This document shows, one piece after another, positions 54,865 to 63,950 of a DNA stretch of 64,000 bases. The first letter of the stretch is position 1; each line of letters opens with the position of its first letter. The DNA comes from Burkholderia sp052045245 (GTDB lineage: Bacteria; Pseudomonadota; Gammaproteobacteria; Burkholderiales; Burkholderiaceae): NCBI RefSeq assembly GCF_052045245.1, contig NZ_JBQEON010000019.1, positions 74,969 through 138,968 on the forward strand, read 5' to 3'. Made by a program: the position numbers and the translations under genes. Under the pieces are notes generated by a model. That model made no database searches. It was not told the DNA's origin and saw only the letters and a list, made by a program, of their open reading frames with translations.

Positions 54865-54903
54865 AAAGCGCCACGGAGTTCGCTCCGTGGCGCTTTTGTT
54901 TTT
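54865..54903 (+). terminator. strong rho-independent terminator after hpnH
   Basis: AAAGCGCCACGGAG pairs perfectly with CTCCGTGGCGCTTT around a UUCG-type loop, followed by TGTTTTT. It ends the ispH-hpnH transcript. Confidence 0.95.
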
Positions 54904-54970
54904 GACGGACGTCGTGATGGGCCGGTGCGCACCGGGCATGCAGCGGCATGCGCATGCGAACGCCGCTCGC

Positions 54971-55231
54971 TCAGTGCCGCGACTCCGCCGCCGCGATCAG
55001 CTGCCATGCGGTCGGACCGGGATCGAGCAGCGGATCGGACGGCGGATCGAGATCGTGCCGATGTGCGTCCTCGGACGGCAACGCCTGCCACTGCGCGATA
55101 CCGATCTCGTCGCCGCAGACGGTGCATCGATAGATGCCCGCGATCGTCACTTCGCTGCCGGGCGGCAGCGTCTCGCTGAATGCACGGCCGCTTCCGCACG
55201 TGAAGTAGCCGCCGATCTTGTATAGCGCCAT
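54971..55231 (-). CDS. small Cys-containing (zinc-ribbon-like) protein
   Basis: An 86-residue protein starting MALYKIGGYFTCGSGRAFSE. A Cys at 12 and a CTVCG motif near 37 could form a partial zinc ribbon or rubredoxin-like knuckle. The rest is acidic and His-containing (SEDAHRHDLDPPSDPLLDPG). AGGAGGAG upstream of the ATG at 55231 fixes the start. Function unknown. Confidence 0.75.
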   Translation of the reverse strand: MALYKIGGYFTCGSGRAFSETLPPGSEVTIAGIYRCTVCGDEIGIAQWQALPSEDAHRHDLDPPSDPLLDPGPTAWQLIAAAESRH

Positions 55232-55409
55232 CGCTCCTCCTGAACGAAACGAATGCGTTCGCGCCGACACGCATGATCGTCGCAAACGCGAGGATGGATC
55301 GTCATCGACCGAACCCGTCCGGTTCCCGTCATGACATTAGACGGCGAGTGCCCGCCCCGCGAAATTGGACGCGTATGAAACTCGGCGCAGGAGCCGATCG
55401 TACGGCTGC

Positions 55410-55889
55410 TCAATGCAGCACGGCCGGGGCCCGCATCTTCGCCGCCGCCTGCGCGACCAGTGCCGGCTGCTCGGTGGAGGCGAACGCGCACACGTGACGC
55501 CACAGCTCGGCGAGCCGGTGCCGCGTGAGGGTCGCGACGCACGCGTCGTTCGCCGCGAGCACGCGTTCGAGCACCGCGCATTCGTCGTCGTGCAGCGTCC
55601 AGGCGCCGCTTTGCGCGGCGCGCGCCACGCTCGCGTCGAGCACGCGCTCCGCATCGACGCACAGGTCGATGCTCGCGTCCGGCGACACCGCATCGTCGAG
55701 CGCGAGGAACACCAGATAGACGCTCGTGCGCAGCCGCATCAGCAACGCTTCGCTGCCGTGCTCGCCGCGCAGCGCGACGAGCGCCATGTGGCATTTCAGC
55801 GAGATGTCGCGCACGTGCGCGGGCGGCAACGGCAGCAGCCACTCGCGCGTCAGCGGCGGGTGGCGGCGGCCTTTTCGGACAGCCTTCAT
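55410..55889 (-). CDS. uncharacterised helical protein, 159 aa
   Basis: A 159-residue mainly helical, Ala/Leu-rich protein: HPPLTREWLLPLPPAHVRDI, SLKCHMALVALRGEHGSEAL, then an acidic section and long helices. No signal peptide. GAGGGCGG precedes the ATG at 55889; the frame is open upstream, but that part is only GC-rich shadow sequence. I recognise no named domain. Confidence 0.65.
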   Translation of the reverse strand: MKAVRKGRRHPPLTREWLLPLPPAHVRDISLKCHMALVALRGEHGSEALLMRLRTSVYLVFLALDDAVSPDASIDLCVDAERVLDASVARAAQSGAWTLHDDECAVLERVLAANDACVATLTRHRLAELWRHVCAFASTEQPALVAQAAAKMRAPAVLH

Positions 55890-56112
55890 GATCCGCCCTC
55901 GCTTGCGGACGCATCGTCCGCTTCGAAGGCCGGCCACGTCACGCGGCATGCGACGGCGCCGCGGCCCGCATCGCGCCGGCCGTTCGCGCGGCGCGTCGTG
56001 CCGCGCGCGTTGCCCGGCCGACGCGTCGTGCAAGCCTCCGGCTGCCGGCGACGCGCCGGCGCGCGCAACCCGCCGGGGAATCGGTTGGGGCATGCCATGC
56101 TCGTCTCCCGCA

Positions 56113-56490
56113 TCAGAACGTGTTCTCGCCCTTCAGGTAGTACGCCGTCTTCACGAAGAACGCCCGCACCGAATGGCCGCTCTGCGCGTCACTGGCCGCA
56201 CGCGCCTCCATCGCGGCCTTCTCCTCGCGCGAGCGGTCGGGCACCGGGTTCCTCACGCGTTCGAGCGCACGCTGCATCGCGAGCGGATAGTTCTGATTGC
56301 CGGCCGTGGTCGCACGAAAGCCGACGCGCGTCATCTGTCGCAACTGCAAGTCGGTTTCGGCACGCGCCGCCGACCAGTTCAACGGTGCGACGTTCGATTG
56401 CCACTCGGTGTTGACGGACTGCGCGAAGCCCGCGGCGGGCAGCACGGCAAGCGTGGCGGACAGCGCGGCAAGGGAAACGAGGGATCGCAT
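56113..56490 (-). CDS. small exported protein, 125 aa
   Basis: A 125-residue protein with a signal peptide (MRSLVSLAALSATLAVLPAA, cleavage after GFA). The mature part (SVNTEWQSNVAPLNWSAARA, ETDLQLRQMTR) has an alternating hydrophilic pattern and ends AFFVKTAYYLKGENTF. It is probably periplasmic. It recalls small Burkholderia secreted families but lacks the DUF4148 pattern seen at 32.7 kb. GGAGG lies before the ATG. Confidence 0.7.
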   Translation of the reverse strand: MRSLVSLAALSATLAVLPAAGFAQSVNTEWQSNVAPLNWSAARAETDLQLRQMTRVGFRATTAGNQNYPLAMQRALERVRNPVPDRSREEKAAMEARAASDAQSGHSVRAFFVKTAYYLKGENTF

Positions 56491-56984
56491 ATTGGCCTCC
56501 AGATGGTTGCGTCCGCATCGATCATAGGCGCCGATGCGGTGCAATCATCGTATGTCGCGTGGCACCGCGCTTGAATAGCCGATTCCGCAATTGATATTTT
56601 CGGCACTGACATCGGCGCTGCGATCCGCAGGATTCGCCAATGCTGCACGACCGGAATTTCCTTATTTCATTCAAATACCTGATCGCGTTCTCGCAGACGA
56701 TTCGAAGCGGCGCGCGAATCGCTTTTGCAGTTTTCGAAATGACGTATTACCGCCGCGATGTCGGCCGAAGCGCGGGCCGGCGCGGCTTTCGGCGCGATGC
56801 AGCATAGGCGGGCGGGCACGAGAAAAACCCGGTCGAACGAGCCGGTTTCCCTGACGTGCGACAAATCTGCCGCACCGAATGACCGCATCGCGACAAGACG
56901 AGTCCCGCGAGTGCGCGCGATAATTGCGTATCGGCCGTATGTCACGGCTCTCATGCCTTTCCTTTTCTTCTCTCGAGTTCCACC
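56491..56984. other. 494-bp gap between exported-protein and DOPA-dioxygenase-like genes
   Basis: No supported gene. The left part is AT-richer (56560-56700) and may hold promoters in either direction. A short GAGAAAAACCC...GGTTTCCC dyad occurs near 56818-56850. Nothing else stands out. Confidence 0.4.
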
Positions 56985-57338
56985 ATGGCTGCCATCGACA
57001 CCACCGCCATCGACAGTTGGCACGCACACGTCTACTTCGACGCCGCGAGCCGCGACGCGGCCTGGGCGTTTCGTCTCGTCATCGAGGAACGGTTCGGCGC
57101 GATCATCGAGCTCGGCCGCTTTCACGAACGCCTCGTCGGCCCGCATCCGGCCTGGTCGTACCAGATCGCATTCGACGCCGCACACTTCGACACCCTCGTG
57201 CCGTGGCTCGTGCTGAATCACGACGCACTCGACATCTTCCTGCATCCGAACACGAACGACGAACTGCGCGACCATCGCGACAGCGCGGTGTGGATCGGCA
57301 AGTCGCATGAACTGAATCTCGGCGCGCTGGGGGGCTGA
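56985..57338 (+). CDS. DOPA 4,5-dioxygenase family protein
   Basis: A 117-residue protein of the DODA-type family. IDSWHAHVYFD gives two metal-ligand His residues, and GRFHERLVGPHPAWSYQIAF with NHDALDIFLHPNT follows the family order. Plant and fungal members open the ring of DOPA; bacterial members are small and mostly uncharacterised, so activity on catechols is inference. Confidence 0.85.
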   Translation: MAAIDTTAIDSWHAHVYFDAASRDAAWAFRLVIEERFGAIIELGRFHERLVGPHPAWSYQIAFDAAHFDTLVPWLVLNHDALDIFLHPNTNDELRDHRDSAVWIGKSHELNLGALGG

Positions 57339-57467
57339 GGCTGACAGCGGCACGCAGCCGCGTTCACGCCCGGCACGCGCGACATCGACATTTCGGCCTG
57401 CGGTGAAACGTCCGGCGGCATTGCATCGATACAGTGGCTCCGTCATCCACCCTTGCCGGAACCCGCC

Positions 57468-57899
57468 ATGACACACGCCGCCCCCGATGCGCAACGCATC
57501 CATCACGACTGGCACGCCGCCGTCGTCGCCCGCGACCTCGACGCGCTGATGTCGCTGTACGCAGACGACGCGATCCTCGAAACGCCGCTGATCGTCGTCA
57601 CGCTGCCCGAGCACCGCTCGGGCGTGCTGCACGGCAAGGCCGCGATCGGCGCGTTCTTCGCGGCGGGCCTGCGCAATCCCGGAAACAAGCTCGGACGCTG
57701 GTACCGCACGGGCCTGTTCTTCTCGAACGGCCGGCAACTCACGTGGGAATATCCGCGCGCGACGCCCGACGGCGATCAGGTCGATCTCGTCGAGGTGATG
57801 GATCTGCGCGACGGGCTGATCGCGCATCATCGCGTCTATTGGGGGTGGGTCGGGTTCAACGCGCTGCGGAACGCCGCGCCGGTGGCCGGTCGCACCTGA
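57468..57899 (+). CDS. SnoaL/NTF2-like protein
   Basis: A 143-residue NTF2-fold protein: HHDWHAAVVARDLDALMSLY, ADDAILETPL, then GKAAIGAFFAAGLRNPG and the terminal sheet (VDLVEVMDLRDGLIAHHRVY). SnoaL-like proteins have a cone-shaped pocket and serve as cyclases, isomerases or binding proteins. No neighbour suggests a pathway. Start at 57468; the frame is open five codons further up. Confidence 0.82.
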   Translation: MTHAAPDAQRIHHDWHAAVVARDLDALMSLYADDAILETPLIVVTLPEHRSGVLHGKAAIGAFFAAGLRNPGNKLGRWYRTGLFFSNGRQLTWEYPRATPDGDQVDLVEVMDLRDGLIAHHRVYWGWVGFNALRNAAPVAGRT

Positions 57900-57965
57900 T
57901 GCCGACGGCCCGGACGAACGCACGGCGTGCCTGCTCCGGCCTGCGCCGCCGCCGCCCCGCGTCGC

Positions 57966-58586
57966 TCACGCGACATACATCGCGACACTGACGAACTGGC
58001 ACAGGCTGCCGGCCAGCACGAAAAGGTGCCAGATACCGTGCCCGTGGCGGATGCGCTCGTCGTTGATGAAGAAGTAGATCCCGACACTGTAGATGATGCC
58101 GCCGGCCAGGAGCCACGCGGTACCCACCGGCGGCAGCGCGTGGATCAGCGGGCGGATCGCGACGAGCGCGAGCCAGCCCATCAGCACGTACAGCACCATC
58201 GACACGATCCGCGTGCGCCGTCCGAGCGTGAGTTCCTGCGCGATCCCGAACGCGGCGAGCCCCCAGCTCACGCCGAACAGCGACCAGCCCCACGGGCCGC
58301 GCAGCGTGACGAGCGTGAACGGCGTATAGCTGCCCGCGATCAGCAGATAGATGGCCGAATGGTCGCACTTCTGCAGGATCGCCTTCAGGCGCGGGTTGCG
58401 CACGCTGTGATACGCCGTCGAGATCGCGTAGAGCAGGATCAGCATCGCGCCGTACACGCTGAAGCTCACGATCTTGTAGGGATCGCGGTCGAGCGCGCCC
58501 ATCGTCACCAGCGCGACCAGCCCTGCCACCGACAGCACCGCGCCGACGAGATGGGAAATGCTGTTGAAACGCTCACCGACATGCAC
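57966..58586 (-). CDS. hemolysin III / PAQR-type membrane protein
   Basis: A 206-residue protein with seven membrane helices. Family motifs: GERFNSISHLVGAVLSVAGL at the start, STAYHSVRNPRLKAILQKCD (with Ser, His and Asp of the metal site), AGSYTPFTLV, and the pair of His near the end (IRHGHGIWHLFVLAG). A GTG at 58586 preceded by GGAGA fits the family start VHVGERFNS better than the upstream in-frame ATG. These proteins are PAQR relatives that may be hydrolases acting in membrane homeostasis; true haemolysis is doubtful. Confidence 0.9.
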   Translation of the reverse strand: MHVGERFNSISHLVGAVLSVAGLVALVTMGALDRDPYKIVSFSVYGAMLILLYAISTAYHSVRNPRLKAILQKCDHSAIYLLIAGSYTPFTLVTLRGPWGWSLFGVSWGLAAFGIAQELTLGRRTRIVSMVLYVLMGWLALVAIRPLIHALPPVGTAWLLAGGIIYSVGIYFFINDERIRHGHGIWHLFVLAGSLCQFVSVAMYVA

Positions 58587-58715
58587 GACGGGTTCTCCTG
58601 CGCGGATTCTTCGGAAAAAAGCAGAGCCATATGATACCGGCGCGTGAATCAAGCCGCGCTGAAACCGGTCAAGCGCCGCGGCGACGGTGAACCGCAAGCA
58701 CGCCGCGAGCCCGCC

Positions 58716-58750
58716 AAAGAAAAAAGCGCCGCGAATTGCTTCGCGGCGCT
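58716..58750 (-). terminator. rho-independent terminator after ybdD
   Basis: On the minus strand AGCGCCGCGAA pairs with TTCGCGGCGCT, followed by TTTTTCTTT. It lies 50 bases past the ybdD-type stop and closes the cstA operon. Confidence 0.9.
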
Positions 58751-58799
58751 TCCGGGTCCGTCATCGGACCGCCTCACCGGCCAGCTGCGCCGGCCCGGT

Positions 58800-59006
58800 T
58801 CAGCAACACTTCCCCGCCCCCGATCCGTACCGCGCGTTCTGACGTTCGCGGAAGAATTCCTCGTACGTCATCGGCTCGCGGTCCGGATGGGTTTCGCGGA
58901 TGTGCGCGACGTAGGTGTCGTAGTCGGGCAGGCCGACCATCAGCCGCAACGCCTGCCCGAGGTAACGCCCCGCGCTGCGCAGGTCGCCGCCAAGATCGCT
59001 GAACAT
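58800..59006 (-). CDS. YbdD/YjiX family protein
   Basis: A 68-residue protein with the family pattern LGQALRLMVGLPDYDTYVAH, THPDREPMTYEEFFRERQNA and the C-terminal RYG..CC ending. YbdD-type proteins are encoded directly after cstA-type transporters and are needed for their pyruvate uptake activity in enteric bacteria. It starts 12 bases after cstA. Confidence 0.93.
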   Translation of the reverse strand: MFSDLGGDLRSAGRYLGQALRLMVGLPDYDTYVAHIRETHPDREPMTYEEFFRERQNARYGSGAGKCC

Positions 59007-59018
59007 CGCGGCCTCCCG

Positions 59019-61097
59019 TTACCGTCCGCTGCCGAGCGCCTGCGAAGCCGGCATCGGCTCGTACGGCGTCTCGCGCACGGTCGGCTTCGACTCGCGGCGC
59101 GCGCGCAACACGGCGATCACGCCGTACACCGCAATCGCCACGACGACGAAGATGAACAGGCCCGACAGCACCGCATCGATGTAGTCGTTGAAGATGATCC
59201 GCTGCATCTGCGCGATCGACTTCGCCGGGGCGAGCACCTTGCCTTCGTCCACGGCAGCCTGCAGCTTCGCGGCGTGCGCGAGGAAGCTGACCTTCGGGTT
59301 CGCATCGAAGATCTTCTGCCAGCCGGCCGTCAGCGTGCAGATCAGGAGCCACGCGGTCGGCACGATCGTCACCCATGCGTAGCGCTCGCGCTTCATCTTG
59401 AACAGCACGACGGTGCCGAGCACCAGCGCGATCGCGGCCAGCATCTGGTTCGAGATGCCGAACAGCGGCCACAGCGTGTTGATGCCGCCGAGCGGATCGA
59501 CCACGCCCTGATACAGGAAGTAGCCCCACGCGGCCACGCACAGCCCGGTGGCGACCAGGTTCGCGGGCAGCGACTCGGTGCGCTTGAGCGCCGGGTGGAA
59601 CGTGCCGAGCAGATCCTGCAGCATGAAGCGGCCCGCGCGCGTGCCGGCGTCGACGGCCGTCAGGATGAACAGCGCCTCGAACAGGATCGCGAAGTGATAC
59701 CAGAACGCCATCATCGCTTCGCCGCCGATCACCTGGTGCAGGATGTGCGCCATGCCGACGGCCAGCGTCGGTGCGCCGCCCGCGCGCGCGATGATCGTCG
59801 TCTCGCCGACGGCCTTCGCGGTCTGCGTGAGCATGTCCGGCGTCAGCACGAAGCCCCATTGCGTGACGGTGTTCGCGACGGCTTCCGGCGTCGAGCCGAG
59901 CACGGCCGCCGGTGCGTTCATCGCGAAGTAGATGCCCGGCTCGATCACGCACGCGGCGACCAGCGCCATGATCGCGACGAACGATTCCATCAGCATCGCG
60001 CCGTAACCGATGAAGCGCGCGTTGGTCTCGTTGTCGATCAGCTTCGGCGTCGTGCCCGACGAGATCAGCGCGTGGAAGCCCGACACCGCGCCGCACGCGA
60101 TCGTGATGAACAGGAACGGGAACAGGTTGCCCGACCACACCGGGCCGGTGCCGTCGACGAACTTCGTCAGCGCGGGCATCTTCAGTTCCGGTGCGACGAC
60201 CAGGATGCCGATCGCGAGGCCGAGGATCGTGCCGATCTTCAGGAACGTCGACAGGTAGTCGCGCGGCGCGAGCAGCAGCCACACCGGCAGCACCGACGCG
60301 ACGAAGCCGTAGCCGATCAGGATCCACGTGAGCTGCGTGCCGGTGAACGTGAACCAGGCGGCGAGCGTCGGCGAATCGTGCACGGTCTGGCCGAACGCGA
60401 TCGACGCCATCAGCAGCACGAAGCCGATGATCGACACTTCGCCGATGCGGCCCGGACGGATGTAGCGCGTGTAGACGCCCATGAACAGCGCGATCGGAAT
60501 CGTCGCGGCGACGGTGAACGTGCCCCACGGCGAATTCGTCAGCGCCTTCACGACGATCAGCGCGAGCACCGCGAGGATGATCACCATGATCAGGAACGCG
60601 CCGAACAGCGCGATCACGCCGGGCACCGTGCCGAGCTCCATCTTGACGAGGTCGCCGAGCGAACGGCCGTCGCGGCGCGTCGAGATGAACAGCACGATGA
60701 AGTCCTGCACCGCGCCGGCGAACACGACGCCGGCCAGGATCCACAGCATGCCGGGCGTGTAGCCCATCTGCGCGGCGAGCACGGGGCCGACGAGCGGCCC
60801 GGCGCCGGCGATCGCGGCGAAGTGATGGCCGAACAGCACGTACTTGTTGGTCGGTACGTAGTCGAGGCCGTCGTTGTATTTGACTGCCGGCGTCATCCGC
60901 AGCCCGTCGAGCTGCATGACCTTGCTGGCGATGAAACGGCTGTAGAAGCGATATGCGATCAGATATACGCAGACTGCGGCGATCACGATCCAGAGCGCGC
61001 TGACGCGTTCGCCGTGCGCAAGTGCGATCGTCCCGAACGCGAATGCGCCGAGCAGCGCGACCGCGATCCAGAGCAGGGTACTGGAAGCCCGATTCAT
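59019..61097 (-). CDS. cstA: carbon starvation protein CstA (pyruvate/peptide transporter)
   Basis: A 692-residue membrane protein with about 18 helices. The CstA signature is near the N-terminus: RMTPAVKYNDGLDYVPTNKY followed by VLFGHHFAAIAGAGPLVGPV. CstA/BtsT proteins import pyruvate, and were first described as peptide transporters induced by starvation. Length is normal. With the small YbdD gene after it, this is the standard two-gene unit. The 167-bp region to the right is upstream; I could not define promoter boxes there. Confidence 0.95.
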   Translation of the reverse strand: MNRASSTLLWIAVALLGAFAFGTIALAHGERVSALWIVIAAVCVYLIAYRFYSRFIASKVMQLDGLRMTPAVKYNDGLDYVPTNKYVLFGHHFAAIAGAGPLVGPVLAAQMGYTPGMLWILAGVVFAGAVQDFIVLFISTRRDGRSLGDLVKMELGTVPGVIALFGAFLIMVIILAVLALIVVKALTNSPWGTFTVAATIPIALFMGVYTRYIRPGRIGEVSIIGFVLLMASIAFGQTVHDSPTLAAWFTFTGTQLTWILIGYGFVASVLPVWLLLAPRDYLSTFLKIGTILGLAIGILVVAPELKMPALTKFVDGTGPVWSGNLFPFLFITIACGAVSGFHALISSGTTPKLIDNETNARFIGYGAMLMESFVAIMALVAACVIEPGIYFAMNAPAAVLGSTPEAVANTVTQWGFVLTPDMLTQTAKAVGETTIIARAGGAPTLAVGMAHILHQVIGGEAMMAFWYHFAILFEALFILTAVDAGTRAGRFMLQDLLGTFHPALKRTESLPANLVATGLCVAAWGYFLYQGVVDPLGGINTLWPLFGISNQMLAAIALVLGTVVLFKMKRERYAWVTIVPTAWLLICTLTAGWQKIFDANPKVSFLAHAAKLQAAVDEGKVLAPAKSIAQMQRIIFNDYIDAVLSGLFIFVVVAIAVYGVIAVLRARRESKPTVRETPYEPMPASQALGSGR

Positions 61098-61271
61098 GGC
61101 GTCTCCTGGTCTCCTATGTGGTTTTGAGTGGATGCGGCGAGGCGCCGAACCCGCGTGACGTCGATGCGTCGTGCCGCGTCTCGTGGAAGCCGCGGCGGTG
61201 GCCCGTAGTATTCCGCGCGACGGGGGAGGCTTACAAGCGCATAACTACGTATGCGGGGCTACGTAGAATTA

Positions 61272-61481
61272 CGTAGCGAGTTGCAGGTCATCAAATTGTC
61301 CGAGGCGAAGAAAGGTTTCGTACTGCTTCCCCGGCGCTGGGTGGTCAAACGCAGCTTCCGTTGGGCCAACCGTTTTCGCAGGCTCGCACGCGACTACGAG
61401 CGATTGCCCGAAACCCTCGCCGGATTGCATTTCGTCGTCTTCGTCACGTTGATGCTGACTCATGTCGTTCCGCATTTCTGA
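61272..61481 (+). pseudogene. 3' remnant of an IS5-family transposase
   Basis: The frame reads LQVIKLSEAKKGFVLLPRRW, VVKRSFRWANRFRRLARDYE, RLPETLAGLHFVVFVTLML and stops. This is the C-terminal part of an IS5-type (DDE, IS4/IS5 superfamily) transposase. The motif W-V-V-E-R-S-F, which normally carries the third catalytic residue Glu, has Lys instead. The N-terminal two-thirds and the inverted repeats are gone. It marks the left edge of the AT-richer accessory block. Confidence 0.8.
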
Positions 61482-61622
61482 AAGTGTCCAAGCGGGTTCT
61501 ATGAACGGCCCGGACTTAAGCACGCGTCGGCGTACCACCACCCAAAGCGAAAGCGGAGCAATATATTGCGTCTTAATCTTAACCGTCATCTTCAACACCC
61601 CTATACTTCAGGGTTTACCCCT

Positions 61623-61865
61623 TCAACTAAAGTCAAGTACTCGAATCGCAATCAGTGATGCCACAAGAATTAAGGAAGATACTATGACTACGGGCAGCGA
61701 TAGAAATATTGAGAATTTAGACTGACCGGGCTTTTCATCATCGGATTCTGACTCATCGTCAAACCCCCAATCCTTCGCGTCCACACGTGATGCAACCTTT
61801 ATTGCACTGACCGCAAGCAATATTAGGCAGATGACGATTAGGGCGACCAAGCTGTTGTAGATCAT
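61623..61865 (-). CDS. small two-helix membrane protein, candidate immunity protein
   Basis: An 80-residue protein with two membrane segments (about 4-24, NSLVALIVICLILLAVSA; about 54-75, IFLSLPVVIVSSLILVASLI) joined by an acidic Asp/Glu/Lys loop (DDESESDDEKPG). It starts 13 bases after the glycine-rich candidate toxin gene. Small membrane proteins at this position often protect the producer from membrane-active effectors. The role is inferred from order and topology. AT-richer than the core genes around it. Confidence 0.6.
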   Translation of the reverse strand: MIYNSLVALIVICLILLAVSAIKVASRVDAKDWGFDDESESDDEKPGQSKFSIFLSLPVVIVSSLILVASLIAIRVLDFS

Positions 61866-61878
61866 ATTGATTTGCGAG

Positions 61879-62673
61879 TTAGTTGTTGATCCATTGGTTA
61901 AAAACCTCTAGCTCATCTTGATAAACATCATTTGCGACCTCGCCAGCCATCCCGCCGACACCACTACCAATAAGGACAAGCGCAGCTGCGCATGCAGGTT
62001 CAGCAGGACCGCACACGAAGGACACTGCAAGCCCTGCGAGACTTCCGCCAATCATACCACCCGCAACTATGCTCCCTTGACGTGCAGCTTCACGCACTTT
62101 ATTTTTTGACCCTGTTACCTCATAAACCGCAAGGATAGCCGTTACCAGTATCCCAACCTTAGAAAGAATTTGTAGCCTTCTTACTTTTACCGTTACGCCC
62201 GCATTTCCACCGCCCGCCTTCTGCAAGATCGTGAAATAAACGGCGGCCCGCTCTTTCTCGGACAATTGAACGAAATCTTTGCCGAATTGCTCACGCGCAT
62301 ACTTATTCAAATAATAATCAAATCCGCGCGCTTCGAGTTTCAACTTTTCCGCACCCGCCACTCCAACAGCAGAAGTGTATTTTCTATACTCCACAAACAG
62401 CTTATCGCGAAGTTGACTGCAATATTCGCCCCCCTCTTTGACTGTGAGATTGCCACGCGCCACCTCCTGCCTAACTTCGTCGGAAATCTCCTTGATATGA
62501 CGGATATATTGCTGTCGAACTTTATCGTCACCTATGGCATTTGCAGCGAAAGTTGTAGCGATAGATTCGTAAGAAGCAATGGCACCTTCAAGAATCCCAC
62601 TGCTGATTTCGTGAGTCTTTTTGGTGTTATAAGAGCCTTCGGCTACGGTATGAGTATTGTTCACCACGTCCAT
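61879..62673 (-). CDS. glycine-zipper membrane-active protein, candidate type VI effector
   Basis: A 264-residue protein without a signal peptide. Residues 1-165 are polar and helical (TFAANAIGDDKVRQQYIRHI, KEISDEVRQEVARGNLTV). Residues about 165-250 are hydrophobic, with glycine zipper-like spacing: SIVAGGMIGGSLAGLAVSFV, then CAAALVLIGSGVGGMAGEVA. A polar N-terminal domain followed by a C-terminal glycine-rich hairpin is the design of ion-channel-forming effectors. It begins directly at the stop of the upstream gene (TAA-ATG abutting) and is followed by a small two-helix protein. Low GC and the IS context point to acquisition. No family recognised. Confidence 0.6.
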   Translation of the reverse strand: MDVVNNTHTVAEGSYNTKKTHEISSGILEGAIASYESIATTFAANAIGDDKVRQQYIRHIKEISDEVRQEVARGNLTVKEGGEYCSQLRDKLFVEYRKYTSAVGVAGAEKLKLEARGFDYYLNKYAREQFGKDFVQLSEKERAAVYFTILQKAGGGNAGVTVKVRRLQILSKVGILVTAILAVYEVTGSKNKVREAARQGSIVAGGMIGGSLAGLAVSFVCGPAEPACAAALVLIGSGVGGMAGEVANDVYQDELEVFNQWINN

Positions 62674-62930
62674 TTACCCCACTATCGCACGAAGAATATT
62701 ATTCATCACCGAGCCCTCAGACTGGCTTGATGGCGCAATTTTCACCTCAACCTTTTGGCATGGCGACGCATTGGTTCGATTGAATAGTGCTACGTTATTC
62801 GAATCAAAGAATCCTTCCTCAACCGTCCCGTCTGAGAAATGAGCCAGACAACGTAACCCCTCACAACTACCGGCATCGTTCAGTGAGAAGCGAATCCAAT
62901 GATCGCCTGGAGACTCGGCGGTTTCTAGAG
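62674..62930 (-). pseudogene. 3' part of a gene interrupted by IS30
   Basis: From the IS edge the frame reads LETAESPGDHWIRFSLNDAG, SCEGLRCLAHFSDGTVEEGF and ends IVG at 62674. The frame then continues rightward into IS30 sequence, so the native 5' part lies beyond the window. No export signal can be judged. It has two Cys and a beta-rich pattern. In order it is the first of three genes with the candidate toxin and its partner, where a carrier or adaptor protein would sit; this is speculative. Confidence 0.65.
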
Positions 62931-63950
62931 TCAAGTGCAACGTTTTGCTAACCCCTCGGCTGCCAGTTCCATGGCCATGGCTTCCTCGGGCGTTTTCCAA
63001 CCGAGCGTCTGGCGAGGACGTCCATTGAGCAGCTTGGCGATATCGTTCAATTGCGTCTGCGTGACGCCCGAGAGGTCCATGCCCTTTGGCAAGAACTGGC
63101 GTAGCAGGCCGTTTGTGTTCTCGTTGCTGCCGCGCTGCCACGGAGCGTATGGATCCGCGAACCAGATATCGAGGTTCAGTCGCTCGGCAAGCTCGACATG
63201 ACAGGTCATCTCCGATCCACGGTCGTACGTCAGGCTCTCACGCAGGAAGGCCGGCACCTTCTTCATCTGGCGCGTGAAGCCCTCGAGTGCGTCTTGGGCG
63301 GTACAGCCGTCCATGCGGCACAGCACGACGAACCGTGTTTTACGCTCGACCAGCGTTCCAACGCAGGATCGATTGAACGCGCCTTTGACGAGGTCGCCCT
63401 CCCAATGTCCCGGCCATTGCCGCGTTTCAATCTGCTCAGGCCGATGAATGATGCGCAATTCATCCGGCACGAAGCTCTTGCGCGCAAGGGTTCGACGGGT
63501 GGTGCCGCGCGCAGGCTTCTCTTGGCGAAGCGCCTCGATCATCGCCTGCTTGAGTCCACCTCGGGGATGGGTATAGATCGCGGCGTAAATCGTTTCGTGG
63601 CTGACGCGCTGGTCAGGATTGTCTGGATGCATGTCGCGGAGTCTGGCAGCAATTTGCTGCGGCGACCAGCGTCGATAGACCAGTTGATGATGCACATGCC
63701 AGTACAGCGTACTGCCTTCGCTCAACTTACGACGCCGTACGCAGCGCCGACGGCGAAGCCGATAGGACGAGGCCGCCTGGGTTGCTTCGTAGCGCGGCGT
63801 TGCCGCATTCCGATTACGAGCCAGTTCGCGAGAAACCGTCGAAGCGCTGCGCCCCAATCGCCGTGCGATCTCTCGCATGCTGGTTCCCCGCTGACGTTCG
63901 ATCATGATTGCCGCGCGGTCCTCCGCGCTCAGATGCTGGTACTTCTTCAT
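62931..63950 (-). CDS. IS30-family transposase
   Basis: A 339-residue transposase. Residues 1-50 are the IS30 helix-turn-helix (YQHLSAEDRAAIMIERQRGT, MREIARRLGRSASTVSRELA). The DDE residues lie in GHWEGDLVKGA, SLTYDRGSEMTCH and RGSNENTNGLLRQF, the typical order of this family. The gene looks intact. ATG at 63950; a GTG one codon earlier is also possible. The TGA stop is formed by the inverted end of the element. Confidence 0.95.
   Translation of the reverse strand: MKKYQHLSAEDRAAIMIERQRGTSMREIARRLGRSASTVSRELARNRNAATPRYEATQAASSYRLRRRRCVRRRKLSEGSTLYWHVHHQLVYRRWSPQQIAARLRDMHPDNPDQRVSHETIYAAIYTHPRGGLKQAMIEALRQEKPARGTTRRTLARKSFVPDELRIIHRPEQIETRQWPGHWEGDLVKGAFNRSCVGTLVERKTRFVVLCRMDGCTAQDALEGFTRQMKKVPAFLRESLTYDRGSEMTCHVELAERLNLDIWFADPYAPWQRGSNENTNGLLRQFLPKGMDLSGVTQTQLNDIAKLLNGRPRQTLGWKTPEEAMAMELAAEGLAKRCT

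Noticed and set aside
58644..61127. 827-residue open frame on the plus strand
   Set aside because: Antisense shadow of cstA, with the same Arg/His/Asp bias.
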